A DNA stretch of 13,760 nucleotides from an uncultured Lachnospiraceae bacterium (GCA_910584115.1 CAJTYN010000072.1:1-13760), one strand, 5' to 3'; positions 1 to 7,911 are shown, counted from the first letter of the stretch. Translations and numbers: made by a program. The notes: generated by a model not told the origin, from the letters alone.

Positions 1-55
1 GAACCCCTGTTACCGCCGTGAAAGGGCGGTGTCTTAACCACTTGACCATGGAGCC
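1..55 (-). tRNA. tRNA-Glu (anticodon TTC), 3' part cut by the window edge
   Basis: On the minus strand the sequence begins GGCTCCATGG and reads through a D-arm (TGGTCAAGTGGTTAAGACA) into an anticodon arm with stem CCGCC/GGCGG and the seven-base loop CTTTCAC, which places TTC at positions 34-36. That is the tRNA for glutamate GAA/GAG codons. The variable loop and the start of the T-arm (GGGGTTC) are present; the rest of the T-arm and the acceptor 3' strand lie beyond base 1. A promoter sits just upstream. Identity is clear from the anticodon and the typical Glu 5' sequence. Confidence 0.95.
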
Positions 56-75
56 TTGCCTCAGCGACAAGAATG

Positions 76-104
76 ATTTTAGCATAGGTCTATCCGTTTT
101 GCAA
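76..104 (-). promoter_or_regulatory. Sigma-A-type promoter for the tRNA-Glu gene
   Basis: On the minus strand there is a -35 box TTGCAA (99-104), a 17-base spacer and a -10 box TAAAAT (76-81). Transcription would start near base 70, about 15 bases before the mature tRNA 5' end. The surrounding 56-140 is AT-rich and has no other gene. Confidence 0.75.
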
Positions 105-140
105 GCGTTTTTTGTAAAAAGAGGGAAATCTTTTTTATGT

Positions 141-181
141 AAAAAGACGCCCCAGGGATGAAGCGGATCCCCAGCGGCGTC
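141..181 (-). terminator. Rho-independent terminator of the rubrerythrin gene
   Basis: Read on the minus strand, a GACGCC...GGCGTC-type stem (arms 146-160 and about 167-181, with small imperfections) is followed directly by TTTTT and then further T-rich sequence to about 130. It lies 12 bases after the rubrerythrin stop codon. Confidence 0.85.
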
Positions 182-192
182 CGCACGTCTCT

Positions 193-786
193 CTAGCAGC
201 CCGGCAGCAGATCCATCCGGATGAAATACCCCTGATCATGCTGGCACACCGGACACACTTTCGGCGCTTCCGTCCCCTGATAGATATGACCGCATTTCAG
301 GCACATCCACCCGGTCTCCACATCGGACACGAACAGCTTCCCGTCCTCCAGAAGCTGCGCCAGACGGCCGAAACGGTCCCCGTGGGTCTTCTCGATCCGT
401 GCGATCTTCTGGAATGAAGCCGCCACCTTCGCAAAGCCCTCGGACGCCGCCACTTCGCCAAAATGGTGGTACACATCGTCGTGTTCTTCATATTCATTGT
501 GCTGGGCGGCCCGCAGGAGCTTATCCACCTCTTTATAGTTGTCCACCGGATACCCCGCATCGATCACGATGGTATGCCCGTTCAGCTCCTGCAGATGATC
601 GTAAAAGATCTTGGCGTGCTGCTGTTCCTGCGCCGCCGTGAACCTGAAGACCTGCTCGATCACATGGAGATGCTCTTTTTTGCAAAGATCCGCGCTGAAC
701 ACATATCTGTTCCGCGCCTGGCTCTCCCCCGCAAATGCCCGCATCAGGTCCGCTTTTGTCTCACTGTCACAAAATTTTACCGACAT
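193..786 (-). CDS. rbr: Rubrerythrin (ferritin-like diiron domain plus rubredoxin domain)
   Basis: A 197-residue cytoplasmic peroxide-scavenging protein of anaerobes: the diiron centre reduces hydrogen peroxide to water with electrons passed through the rubredoxin iron. The N-terminal four-helix diiron domain shows the full ligand set: E21 (in GESQARNRY), E54 and H57 (EQQH), E98 and E101 (EYEEHDD), E132 and H135 (EKTH). The C-terminal rubredoxin domain has C162-x2-C165 (CLKCG) and C178-x2-C181 (CPVC). Length and domain order match classical rubrerythrins. The start is supported by AGGAGGAT a few bases upstream. It lies 57 bases after the MATE gene with no terminator visible between them, so the two may be co-transcribed. 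A terminator follows its stop. In related anaerobes such genes are often PerR-controlled, but I see no PerR box here. Confidence 0.95.
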   Translation of the reverse strand: MSVKFCDSETKADLMRAFAGESQARNRYVFSADLCKKEHLHVIEQVFRFTAAQEQQHAKIFYDHLQELNGHTIVIDAGYPVDNYKEVDKLLRAAQHNEYEEHDDVYHHFGEVAASEGFAKVAASFQKIARIEKTHGDRFGRLAQLLEDGKLFVSDVETGWMCLKCGHIYQGTEAPKVCPVCQHDQGYFIRMDLLPGC

Positions 787-843
787 ACTGATCCTCCTTG
801 TTCGATCTAGACTCTGCTCACAGTATGCCCGGTTTTTTCATTT

Positions 844-2211
844 TTATCGCGGCATCCGCCGAAATTCTTTCCAGACCATGTAGATCGCCAGGATACCCGC
901 CGCTCCGTCGGCCACCGGTCCCGCGTAGATCACGCCGTCGATCCCCATGAACATGGGAAGGAACACGACCAGCGGGACCAGGAAGATCAGCTGCCTCGTC
1001 ATAGACAGCAGGATACCCCGAGTGGATCTTCCGATGGATGTGAAAAAATTTGCCGTCAGCGGCTGCAGGCCATTGATGAACGTACAGAACATGAACGTCC
1101 GGAAATATTGTATCGAGAACTGATAATACAGCTCCTCCCCGGACCCGAACATGGACGTGATCTGCCGGGGAAATATCTGGAATCCCAGAAAAGCGATGAC
1201 CGCGATCCCTGTGGCCACCGTCCCTGCACAGCGGTAGGTGGCGCGCACCCTGCCGTATTTCTCTGCGCCATAATTGAACCCGAAGATCGGCTGCGCTCCC
1301 TGGGAGAGCCCGATGACGATGGCCATGAACACCATATTGACCTTCGCCACGATCCCCACGACAGCCAGCGGGATATCGCTCCCATAGACAGAAGCCTCCC
1401 CGTAAGAACGCAGCACATTGTTCATCACGATCTGCGTGACCGTCATGGCCAACTGGTTAAAGCAGCTAGCCGCCCCCAACGACGCGATCGCCAGCACGCA
1501 TTTTCCCTTTGGCAAAAATTCCCGCAGGGACAGCCGCACCGTCTTGAACCTGGGCAGATACACGAAGACCAAGACTGCCGAGAGGACCTGCCCGATGACC
1601 GTCGCCCAGGCCGCTCCCGCGATCCCCATGTGAAAGCCGAAGATAAAGAGCGGATCCAAGATCGTATTGACCACAGCGCCGCTGACCATGGCGCTCATAG
1701 AATACGTAGGACTCCCGTCCGCCCGGATCAGATGGTTACCGCCGACCGTGAGGACATAAAAAGGCATCCCCAGGGAAGTGATCCCCACGTAATCCATGGC
1801 ATAATCCATCACCACAGGCGTCGCTCCGAACAGGATGATCAGCGGCCGAAGGAAGATCCTCGCCAGCACACAGATCGTGATCCCGGCGATCAGGAGGCTC
1901 CCGAAAGCACTCCCCGCGATCCCCCGCGCCTTATCATCATTTCCCCTCCCCATCTCCAGGTTAAAATTCGATGCGCCTCCGATCCCCAGCAGGAGTCCCA
2001 GGGATGTGGCGAGGGTGGTCAGCGGGAATGCCACATTCGTGGCCGCATTCCCATACATCCCCACCCCCTGCCCGATAAAGATCTGATCCACGATATTATA
2101 CAGGGCGCTGACCAGCATACTGATCACCGCCGGTATCGCGAATCTCGGCAGCAGTTTCCCTATAGGCTCCGTGCCGAGCGGATTTTGCCTGTTTTCCTGT
2201 ACCTGTTCCAT
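844..2211 (-). CDS. MATE family multidrug/cation antiporter
   Basis: A 455-residue integral membrane protein of about 12 hydrophobic segments, the usual size for the MATE (multidrug and toxic compound extrusion) family. The first segments contain hallmarks of the family: LLPRFAIPAVISMLVSALYN near residue 20, then VDQIFIGQGVG, and a second-half repeat beginning near FNQLAMTVTQIVMNNVLRSYG. It should export cationic drugs or metabolites in exchange for Na+ or H+ across the cytoplasmic membrane; the substrate cannot be read from sequence. It resembles the MepA-like branch common in Clostridia. AGGGAGGA sits at good distance before ATG. The gene lies after the terminator of the NlpC/P60 gene and before rubrerythrin; I see no convincing promoter of its own in the 92-base gap, so readthrough or a weak promoter is possible. 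Confidence 0.93.
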   Translation of the reverse strand: MEQVQENRQNPLGTEPIGKLLPRFAIPAVISMLVSALYNIVDQIFIGQGVGMYGNAATNVAFPLTTLATSLGLLLGIGGASNFNLEMGRGNDDKARGIAGSAFGSLLIAGITICVLARIFLRPLIILFGATPVVMDYAMDYVGITSLGMPFYVLTVGGNHLIRADGSPTYSMSAMVSGAVVNTILDPLFIFGFHMGIAGAAWATVIGQVLSAVLVFVYLPRFKTVRLSLREFLPKGKCVLAIASLGAASCFNQLAMTVTQIVMNNVLRSYGEASVYGSDIPLAVVGIVAKVNMVFMAIVIGLSQGAQPIFGFNYGAEKYGRVRATYRCAGTVATGIAVIAFLGFQIFPRQITSMFGSGEELYYQFSIQYFRTFMFCTFINGLQPLTANFFTSIGRSTRGILLSMTRQLIFLVPLVVFLPMFMGIDGVIYAGPVADGAAGILAIYMVWKEFRRMPR

Positions 2212-2250
2212 AAATCCTCCCTTCTCTTTTGCAGATACGATGAATCTCCT

Positions 2251-2289
2251 AAAAGGCTGCCTTAAAAGCTCTCGCTCTTAAAGCAGCCT
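2251..2289 (-). terminator. Terminator after the NlpC/P60 endopeptidase gene
   Basis: On the minus strand 36 bases (2254-2289) form a 16-bp stem, including two G-U pairs, with a GAGA tetraloop, followed by only a short U-run (TTTTAGG). The G-U pairs would be A-C mismatches on the plus strand, so the hairpin belongs to minus-strand RNA. The short U-run suggests incomplete termination, with readthrough into the MATE gene. Confidence 0.75.
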
Positions 2290-2303
2290 CCTTATATTGA
2301 TAG

Positions 2304-3839
2304 CTAGATGACTCTCCTCACATCCAGGATCGTCCGGTAAGCCGCGTTGTCGCTCACCTTGATCCCGCCCGCCGGATACGGGGCGCTGTTGGATGCATGT
2401 ACGATCTGACCGTTGCCCATGTAGATCGCGATATGGCTCCCGTAACAGATCAGATCCCCCGGCTGGGCCTGTGAATATGGAACGCTGACCCCGTTGGCCA
2501 TCTGCGCCTCTGATGTCCTGTTCAATGCCACCCCGAAATGGGCGTACACACTCTGGACAAATCCGGAACAATCCGCGCCGTTGACCGGATCCGTTCCGCC
2601 CCACACATAGGGATTTCCCACAAACTGCAGTGCATAATTGACCACATCCTGACCGGCGCCGCTGCCAGTGGAAGCTGCCGGCGTCGTCACATCCCCTGTG
2701 CTGTTGTCGATCACGTTGCCGTACTCATCTGTCTGTACGGCGTCAGATCCAGCGCCGTCCGCCGACCCTCCATCGGTGCTGTCGGTGCTGTCATCGCCTG
2801 TCGCGGTATCCGTGGCATCATCTCCTGTACCGATCTCATCGTCTGTCACGGTCTCTTCTTCCTCTGTCTCCTCCGGCTCCAGATCCGCGATGTTCTCTAT
2901 ATCTTCCGTAATATCTTCAACGTCTTCCTCTTCAGGTGCGGCCGTCGCTGTCGCAGCCGCCTCTGCCTCCGCTGCTTCCTGAGCGGCTCGTGCCTGTCTC
3001 CGGGCTTCTTTTTCCGCTTCTTCAGCGAGTCTGGCTTCCTCTGCCCTCCTGGCAGCCGCTTCCGCTTCTGCCGCCGCCTGGGCTTGTCTCCTGGCTTCCT
3101 CTTCCGCCGCCAGCCGTTCGGCCTCCAGACGCGCGATCTCTTCTGTCTGCTGCTGCAGCAGGGACGCATATTCCTCCGCCTGGGACTGTGCTGTGGCGAT
3201 CTGCGTTTCATAATCCTCTGACGCCGAGCGCTTCTCCTCCAACTGGCTCTCCAGCGAAGCCTGCTGGGCTTCCTGCTGCGTCTTCATATCCACCAGCTCA
3301 GCTTTCTCCGCTTCCAGCTGCACGCCCAGTTCCTTTACGTCTTCCACCGTGTCCTCGAATTTCTGCAGGTTCGCACGGTCATACTCATACATCTGCTGTG
3401 TATATTCAGCCTTATTCAACAGATCCGGAAGGTTCTTCGATTCGAACAGCACCTGGAGCCAGGCCGAATCCCCGCCTTTCTCATAGAGGAACTGGATCCG
3501 CTTTTTCATCGCTTCATACTGCTCGTCTTTATTTTCTTCCGCTTCCTTCAGATCGCCTTTGGTCTTCTTGATGGCCGTCTCTTTATTCGAGATATCCTTT
3601 TTCAACACATTGACCGCCACCATCACATTGACCAGCTCCTGATCCAGCTCGTTGATCTCAGCACTCAGGGCCGCCTTCTGGACTTCCAGGCTCTCGATCG
3701 TAGCGTAGGCCTCATTCAGACTGTTGTTCGTGGACTCCTGCTCCACGCGCAGCTGCTCTTCCCTCGTCGCCCCTACGCTCACGACCTGTGCAAATGTAAC
3801 AACGAGCGCCAACATATAACATATCAATCTTTTCTTCAT
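2304..3839 (-). CDS. Secreted NlpC/P60 peptidoglycan endopeptidase with N-terminal coiled coil (CwlO/PcsB-like)
   Basis: This is a 511-residue exported cell-wall hydrolase. Residues 1-24 form a signal peptide (MKKRLICYMLALVVTFAQ, cleavage near VGA). Residues about 25-300 are a long coiled coil, ending in an Ala/Glu/Arg-rich stretch. Residues about 300-390 are a very acidic and then Thr/Ser/Asp/Gly-rich linker. The C-terminal NlpC/P60 domain (about 395-511) has catalytic Cys424 (ADCSGF), His469 (GSHIAIYMG) and His481 (VHASN). The family cleaves D-Glu-(meso-DAP or Lys) bonds in stem peptides. The coiled-coil-plus-NlpC architecture is that of CwlO and related division or elongation hydrolases, which are typically activated by FtsEX; no ftsEX is in the window. 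It has its own promoter and a downstream terminator, so it is monocistronic or nearly so. Confidence 0.93.
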   Translation of the reverse strand: MKKRLICYMLALVVTFAQVVSVGATREEQLRVEQESTNNSLNEAYATIESLEVQKAALSAEINELDQELVNVMVAVNVLKKDISNKETAIKKTKGDLKEAEENKDEQYEAMKKRIQFLYEKGGDSAWLQVLFESKNLPDLLNKAEYTQQMYEYDRANLQKFEDTVEDVKELGVQLEAEKAELVDMKTQQEAQQASLESQLEEKRSASEDYETQIATAQSQAEEYASLLQQQTEEIARLEAERLAAEEEARRQAQAAAEAEAAARRAEEARLAEEAEKEARRQARAAQEAAEAEAAATATAAPEEEDVEDITEDIENIADLEPEETEEEETVTDDEIGTGDDATDTATGDDSTDSTDGGSADGAGSDAVQTDEYGNVIDNSTGDVTTPAASTGSGAGQDVVNYALQFVGNPYVWGGTDPVNGADCSGFVQSVYAHFGVALNRTSEAQMANGVSVPYSQAQPGDLICYGSHIAIYMGNGQIVHASNSAPYPAGGIKVSDNAAYRTILDVRRVI

Positions 3840-3913
3840 GATCCATCAACCCTTCATCATCAATTAGAAAAATACTCCCCTGTTTACTTTATATCTCCCT
3901 TGACTTCCCCCTC

Positions 3914-3942
3914 ATGATAGCATGATCCATCCAGCTTTTCAA
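3914..3942 (-). promoter_or_regulatory. Sigma-A-type promoter of the CwlO/PcsB-like gene
   Basis: The minus strand has a -35 TTGAAA (3937-3942), a 17-base spacer and a -10 TATCAT (3914-3919). The implied leader to the ATG at 3839 is about 65-70 bases. It is purine-rich and shows no obvious riboswitch-size structure. Confidence 0.8.
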
Positions 3943-4017
3943 GAGTAAAATTTAAAAAATTCAATATTTCTGTAACATTTTGATGATCTCTTGTAATAGT
4001 TCGCGGGATCCCTTTCC

Positions 4018-4053
4018 AAAAAAGAAAAGATGCCTGATATATGCACAGGCATC
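4018..4053 (-). terminator. Rho-independent terminator of the cell-wall-binding lipoprotein gene
   Basis: On the minus strand GATGCCTG and CAGGCATC form an 8-bp perfect stem (4029-4036 with 4046-4053, nine-base loop), followed by TTTTCTTTTTT. It starts 17 bases after the stop of the lipoprotein gene. Confidence 0.92.
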
Positions 4054-4070
4054 CCTCCCCACTCTGTCTA

Positions 4071-5600
4071 TCATTTACTGAATATGTTTTCCAGGACCTG
4101 GCCCGCCGTCATCTTCGCATATTTATCGGGATCCGCCAGGGTCTTCGTGTTCCACCTCATGGTGTTGCTGCCCCTGATGTAAGAGGATCCCACACTGCAG
4201 GACAGGTTGAATTTTTTCACCAGATTAGGGTAATACTGGTTCATATATCTCTTCGCCAGGGTGATCGCCTCGCTGTCCCATCCCCCGGAGGGTGTACACG
4301 TCCCGTTGATCTGCACACATGGCGGTGTGGAGTGGACGATCACGAGACTGCCGTCGGAACACTGTCCTAGGACGATGAACGTATGTCCGGGCATACTGCC
4401 CACATCCCCGGCCCTGAACTGGTTCTTGTAGTTATTTTTGCTCAGTTTGGCCTGGGAGCGCAGGTTTCCATATCCCCGGCTGGCGTACACGCTGGCGATC
4501 GTGGACGCCTCCGCCACATAGCCGTTCCCCACGCCGCTCTGCGTCTCCATGACCTGGTATGTACTCCATCCTACGAAACCGGAACAATCCAGCCCTTTCG
4601 CCCTGGTGGCCACGGACAGATCCTGATAGTTGGCAAAGTTATAAGATCCGCTCTGGGAATTGAACCAGGTCTTCCACTTGGGATGGATCCCGATATATGT
4701 AGCCGTCGGCTGCGCCCAGCCGCCGCCCCAGACGTACAGTGTATTTCCCACAGGCTGCAGCGCACCCAGGAGGAAATTCTTGATCGTGCGGGCTTCCCCC
4801 GGACGGCTGACCGACGCGTCGTTCTCATTGATCTCATACTCCATCACTCCGGAGGAGTTAAAATAATACGACTTAGTGCTGATCGTCTGTACTCCGGTGA
4901 CCCTTGCACCTTTGTCCGCCTTTTTCTTCGAGAGGTAATATTTCTTGTTGTTGTACGTGAGCCATCCAGTCTTGACATTCCCTTCATCGTTGAAATAATA
5001 CCATTTGCCTGAGATCTTCTTCCAGCCGGCATAGGTACCCGTCTGAGTAAAATAATATTTCTTATTGTCGATGGTCTTCCAGCCCACGTGCAGGTTCCCG
5101 CTGGCCGTGGCATAATAATATTTCTTGCCCACTTTAAAGAGCTGATCGGAATACATGATCCCGGTGTTCTTGCCCAGACGATATTTGTTCGTCCCGCCGC
5201 TGGCATTCTTCTCGGTCAGCCAGCCACGGCGCATGGATCCCAGGGGCGAACTCTTTTTGAAGAAATACCACTTGCCCTTGATCTTCTTCCAGCCGACGGC
5301 CATCTCCCCGTTCTTGCCCAGATAATAGGTGTTGCCGTCTTTCGCCCATACGATGAACTCGTTCTCGGCCATCCGGCCGCCTTTTTTCATATAATAATAT
5401 TTATTGTTATGGTATACCCAATCGTTCTTGACCAGCTTACCCGCCTTGTAATAATACCATGCATCATTCTTTGCCTTCCAGCCGTTCTTGACCGCCGCCT
5501 GGGCTTCTACTGCAGTCGCCTGCATCGATGCGCATCCCGCCAGCAGGAGCACGATCATAAAAAGACCCAGGATCTTCCAGTTGACTCTCCTCTTTTCCAT
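4071..5600 (-). CDS. Putative lipoprotein with cell-wall-binding (choline-binding-type) repeats and an NlpC/P60-like domain
   Basis: The protein has 509 residues from the start chosen here. A basic N-terminus, one hydrophobic segment and the lipobox LLLAGC (Cys23) indicate an exported, lipid-anchored protein. Residues about 35-250 contain around nine or ten aromatic repeats of the cell-wall/glucan-binding type (GWKKIKGKWYFF, GWKKISGKWYYF, GWLTYNNKKYY). The C-terminal domain has NlpC/P60-type catalytic candidates Cys339 (GLDCSGF), His406 (PGHTF) and His423 (VHST), so peptide or amide cleavage in peptidoglycan is likely. Four further cysteines follow (GQCS, PPCV, GTCT, LSCS), which could form disulfides. 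Start: an ATG at 5612, four codons upstream, would have AAAAGG directly abutting it. From the ATG at 5600 the same AAAGGA lies about 11 bases upstream, so I prefer 5600. It is driven by a perfect-consensus promoter and followed by a strong terminator. Confidence 0.88.
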   Translation of the reverse strand: MEKRRVNWKILGLFMIVLLLAGCASMQATAVEAQAAVKNGWKAKNDAWYYYKAGKLVKNDWVYHNNKYYYMKKGGRMAENEFIVWAKDGNTYYLGKNGEMAVGWKKIKGKWYFFKKSSPLGSMRRGWLTEKNASGGTNKYRLGKNTGIMYSDQLFKVGKKYYYATASGNLHVGWKTIDNKKYYFTQTGTYAGWKKISGKWYYFNDEGNVKTGWLTYNNKKYYLSKKKADKGARVTGVQTISTKSYYFNSSGVMEYEINENDASVSRPGEARTIKNFLLGALQPVGNTLYVWGGGWAQPTATYIGIHPKWKTWFNSQSGSYNFANYQDLSVATRAKGLDCSGFVGWSTYQVMETQSGVGNGYVAEASTIASVYASRGYGNLRSQAKLSKNNYKNQFRAGDVGSMPGHTFIVLGQCSDGSLVIVHSTPPCVQINGTCTPSGGWDSEAITLAKRYMNQYYPNLVKKFNLSCSVGSSYIRGSNTMRWNTKTLADPDKYAKMTAGQVLENIFSK

Positions 5601-5696
5601 TGCCACCGCCATCCTTTTCTGAAATATTACTGTAGAGTTACTTTTACCCTTATATTAAATGACTTTTTTTAAATGAATATTACAAATATATTTCAT

Positions 5697-5725
5697 ATTA
5701 TAGCGTAGCAAAAAGGGAATGTCAA
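5697..5725 (-). promoter_or_regulatory. Perfect-consensus sigma-A promoter for the lipoprotein gene
   Basis: The minus strand has TTGACA (5720-5725), exactly 17 bases, then TATAAT (5697-5702). The -35 box begins five bases after the stop codon of the upstream glycosyltransferase gene. The leader to the chosen ATG is about 90 bases and very AT-rich. Such an exact match predicts a high basal transcription rate unless a repressor acts. Confidence 0.93.
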
Positions 5726-5729
5726 CAGA

Positions 5730-6746
5730 TTAATTAAACCCATAAAACTTTTGACATATTTTATAAAGGGTCGTGGACATGCTCCGCCCGCCTCTTCCCG
5801 GCAGGTTCACCGCCCGCCCCACGATCCCGCGGCGCACGGCCCGATAGAGGCCCTTATCCGCGTCTTTGAGATATTTCCACAGTTCCTCCTTTTTATCCAG
5901 GTTTTCTTTTTTGCCGGAGCGGATCAGCATGACGCTGGAAACGGCCGTGATGATCGTCAGATACCGGATCATGTATTGCCGGAGCTGCCTGGATCTGACC
6001 GACGCGCCCACTAAGATGTCGACCATCTTCTTATTGACGCGGATCTGCTGATCGATCCGGCTGATCATCACCGATTCGTGCACCGACTGATCCTCCCGGC
6101 CGATAAAATAGCGGTAAAAGTTCACGTCCAGGTAATACAATGTGCTCACGAAGGGCAGCGGCTCGAAGACGAACAGGTTGTCCACATAGAACGTATGCTC
6201 CGGCAGCCGCAGCCCGCAGGATTTTAAGAGCTCCGTCCGGTAGATCACGGAATGCATCAGGATATACTTCCCGGCGTGCATATGCTTCACCTGGTCCCAG
6301 CCGAAGACCTGGTCTTTGGGAAAACATTTCCGATACTGCATGACTTTCTTTCTGGCCGCTCCCTGCTTCTCATAGACAAAATTGCTGATCAGCATATCCA
6401 CCGTCTGCGGCCCACGGGTCAGCTCCTCCAGCGTATCCATGACCACCCGGTAAGCCTCCTGGTTCACCCAGTCGTCGCTGTCCACCACTTTGAAATAGAG
6501 TCCTCTGGCGTCTGCGAGTCCGGCGTTCACAGCCTGCCCATGCCCTCCGTTCTCCTGGTGGATGGCGCGCACGATACCCGGGTACCGCCGGGCGTAATCA
6601 TCCGCGATCGCACCCGTCTCATCCGTAGAACCATCGTCCACGATCAGTATCTCCACATCCTCTCCCCCCGCGAGCAGGGAATCCACACATTTTCTCATAT
6701 ATTCCTGGGAATTGTAACAAGGCACTGCTATACTCAATATCTTCAT
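5730..6746 (-). CDS. Family 2 glycosyltransferase
   Basis: A 338-residue GT-A fold enzyme that transfers a sugar from a nucleotide-sugar to a surface or envelope acceptor. The N-terminal GT2 signature is clear: SIAVPCYNSQEYMRKCVDSL (5-24), ILIVDDGSTD with nucleotide-binding Asp37/Asp38, NGGHGQAVNAGL (66-77), and the metal-binding DSDD (89-92). The C-terminal half is mostly helical and basic and has no clear membrane segment, so it is probably cytoplasmic or membrane-peripheral. Donor and acceptor cannot be deduced. Its ATG overlaps the stop of mutY (ATGA, 6743-6746), and AGGAGTGG lies inside the mutY end, so translation is probably coupled. No terminator is visible before the downstream promoter, so readthrough into the lipoprotein gene is possible. 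Confidence 0.9.
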   Translation of the reverse strand: MKILSIAVPCYNSQEYMRKCVDSLLAGGEDVEILIVDDGSTDETGAIADDYARRYPGIVRAIHQENGGHGQAVNAGLADARGLYFKVVDSDDWVNQEAYRVVMDTLEELTRGPQTVDMLISNFVYEKQGAARKKVMQYRKCFPKDQVFGWDQVKHMHAGKYILMHSVIYRTELLKSCGLRLPEHTFYVDNLFVFEPLPFVSTLYYLDVNFYRYFIGREDQSVHESVMISRIDQQIRVNKKMVDILVGASVRSRQLRQYMIRYLTIITAVSSVMLIRSGKKENLDKKEELWKYLKDADKGLYRAVRRGIVGRAVNLPGRGGRSMSTTLYKICQKFYGFN

Positions 6747-7819
6747 GATCCACTCCTATCTTCTCCGCCGCCCTTGATCTGCCCTGCATAGGCATCGAAA
6801 GCCGACGGGATCGCATATCTTTCCCGGACATCTTCTCGTCCTGCAAATATCAGGTCACCCTGACGCGTCCCCTCCAACTGCTGCACGCGGATCTGATAAC
6901 CCAGCATCCGCCACTCCACATGGGAGAAAATGTGCTTCGCCTCCCCCAGCGGACGGATGCGCAGCGGCTCTAGATCCATTTCCCTCACCAGATCCAGCGT
7001 CTCCTGCCGCCCCAGATGCCCTTCCACATTCGGCAGCTCGTACAATCCGGCCAGAAGCCCCCTGGATGCCCGTCTGCGGATGGCCACATGTTCCCCGTCC
7101 TGGATCACCAGGACCGTGCGCGCCTCGACCTTGCGGGATTTCGGCCGGGACTTGACGGGGAGCTGATCCGCCGTGCCGTGGGCCGCCGCCAGACAGCATC
7201 CTTTGAGCGGGCACTGACCGCATTTCGCCTGTGCGCCCGGCAGACAGACCAGAGCCCCCAGCTCCATGAGCGCCTGGTCATAATCCCCCGGACGGTCTTT
7301 CGGCATGACCGCCAAGAGTTCCTGCTCGACGCGCCGCCGCACGGACTGTTTGGCGATATCCTCCCGGCTCTCTGTCACGCGGGATATGACCCGCAGCACA
7401 TTCCCGTCCACCGCGGGTACAGGGATCCCATAGGCGATGGCCGCGATCGCCCCGGCGGTATAATCCCCGATCCCCTTGAGGCCCTTTAGCGCCTCGAAGT
7501 CTGCCGGGAGTTCTCCCTGGTAAAGCTCCATCACCTGCCGGGCGGCCGTCTGCATGTTGCGGGCACGGTTGTAATAGCCGAGCCCCTCCCACAATTTCAT
7601 CAGACGCTCTTCCGGGCAGTCTGCCAGAGCCTCTATCGTAGGCAGCGCTTCCAAAAACCGCGCGAAATATCCCTCCACCACCTCCACCCGGGTCTGCTGG
7701 CACATGATCTCCGATATCCATATCTCATAAGGGTCCCTGCGCATCCTCCAGGGCAGCGGGCGCCTGTTCTCTTCGTACCATCTCAGCAATGGCTCCTCTA
7801 TCTCTTTTAACCGATCCAA
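6743..7819 (-). CDS. mutY: A/G-specific adenine DNA glycosylase MutY
   Basis: A 358-residue base-excision repair enzyme that removes adenine mispaired with 8-oxoguanine. Visible elements are catalytic Glu37 (ISEIMCQQTRVE), the helix-hairpin-helix LKGIGDYTAGAIAAIAYG (114-131), catalytic Asp138 (VPAVDGNVLRV) and the 4Fe-4S loop C192-x7-C200-x2-C203-x5-C209. The first gap is one residue longer than the C-x6-C of E. coli MutY. The C-terminal Nudix-like 8-oxoG recognition domain is present with F298-S299-H300 (HIFSHVEW). The start is TTG at 7817-7819: no other start codon lies between the upstream in-frame stop and it, starting at the next Met (26) would cost the first helix, and GGAG lies nine bases upstream. 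It is first in a two-gene unit with the overlapping glycosyltransferase. Confidence 0.94.
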   Translation of the reverse strand: MDRLKEIEEPLLRWYEENRRPLPWRMRRDPYEIWISEIMCQQTRVEVVEGYFARFLEALPTIEALADCPEERLMKLWEGLGYYNRARNMQTAARQVMELYQGELPADFEALKGLKGIGDYTAGAIAAIAYGIPVPAVDGNVLRVISRVTESREDIAKQSVRRRVEQELLAVMPKDRPGDYDQALMELGALVCLPGAQAKCGQCPLKGCCLAAAHGTADQLPVKSRPKSRKVEARTVLVIQDGEHVAIRRRASRGLLAGLYELPNVEGHLGRQETLDLVREMDLEPLRIRPLGEAKHIFSHVEWRMLGYQIRVQQLEGTRQGDLIFAGREDVRERYAIPSAFDAYAGQIKGGGEDRSGS

Positions 7820-7854
7820 TCCCCCAGTCTCCGATCCTCCAGTATTTTTATACC

Positions 7855-7863
7855 ATCATACCA
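7855..7863 (-). promoter_or_regulatory. Candidate extended -10 promoter of mutY
   Basis: The minus strand reads TGGTATGAT, a TGn-extended -10 (TATGAT at 7855-7860) about 36 bases before the TTG start. No good -35 box is visible at the expected spacing, which extended -10 promoters tolerate. Confidence 0.5.
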
Positions 7864-7887
7864 CAGATCCGCCAAAATGATAGCCGT

Positions 7888-7911
7888 TTTTTTCAGTTGT
7901 TTTTTCAGTTG
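7888..7911 (+). repeat. Tandem 12-base direct repeat (TTTTTTCAGTTG x2)
   Basis: Two adjacent exact copies, 7888-7899 and 7900-7911, lie between divergent mutY and the HAD gene. The second copy supplies the first three bases of the -35 box of the HAD promoter. It may be a regulator site or simple replication slippage; no function can be assigned. Confidence 0.7.

Noticed and set aside
1108..2265. A 385-codon plus-strand open frame
   Set aside because: It lies antisense to the MATE gene, has no membrane or domain pattern, is rich in Arg/Asp/His as expected of a shadow frame in GC-rich DNA, and has no ribosome binding site.
3840..4017. Possible riboswitch ahead of the CwlO/PcsB-like gene (c-di-AMP type is known for such genes)
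   Set aside because: The leader after the promoter is only about 70 bases and shows no multi-helix structure of that size.
7201..7224. Apparent anomaly in the MutY iron-sulfur spacing (C-x7-C instead of C-x6-C)
   Set aside because: All four cysteines are present, with an extra one beside the last. A one-residue loop variation seems compatible with function, and I recall longer loops in clostridial MutY, so I do not treat it as damage.
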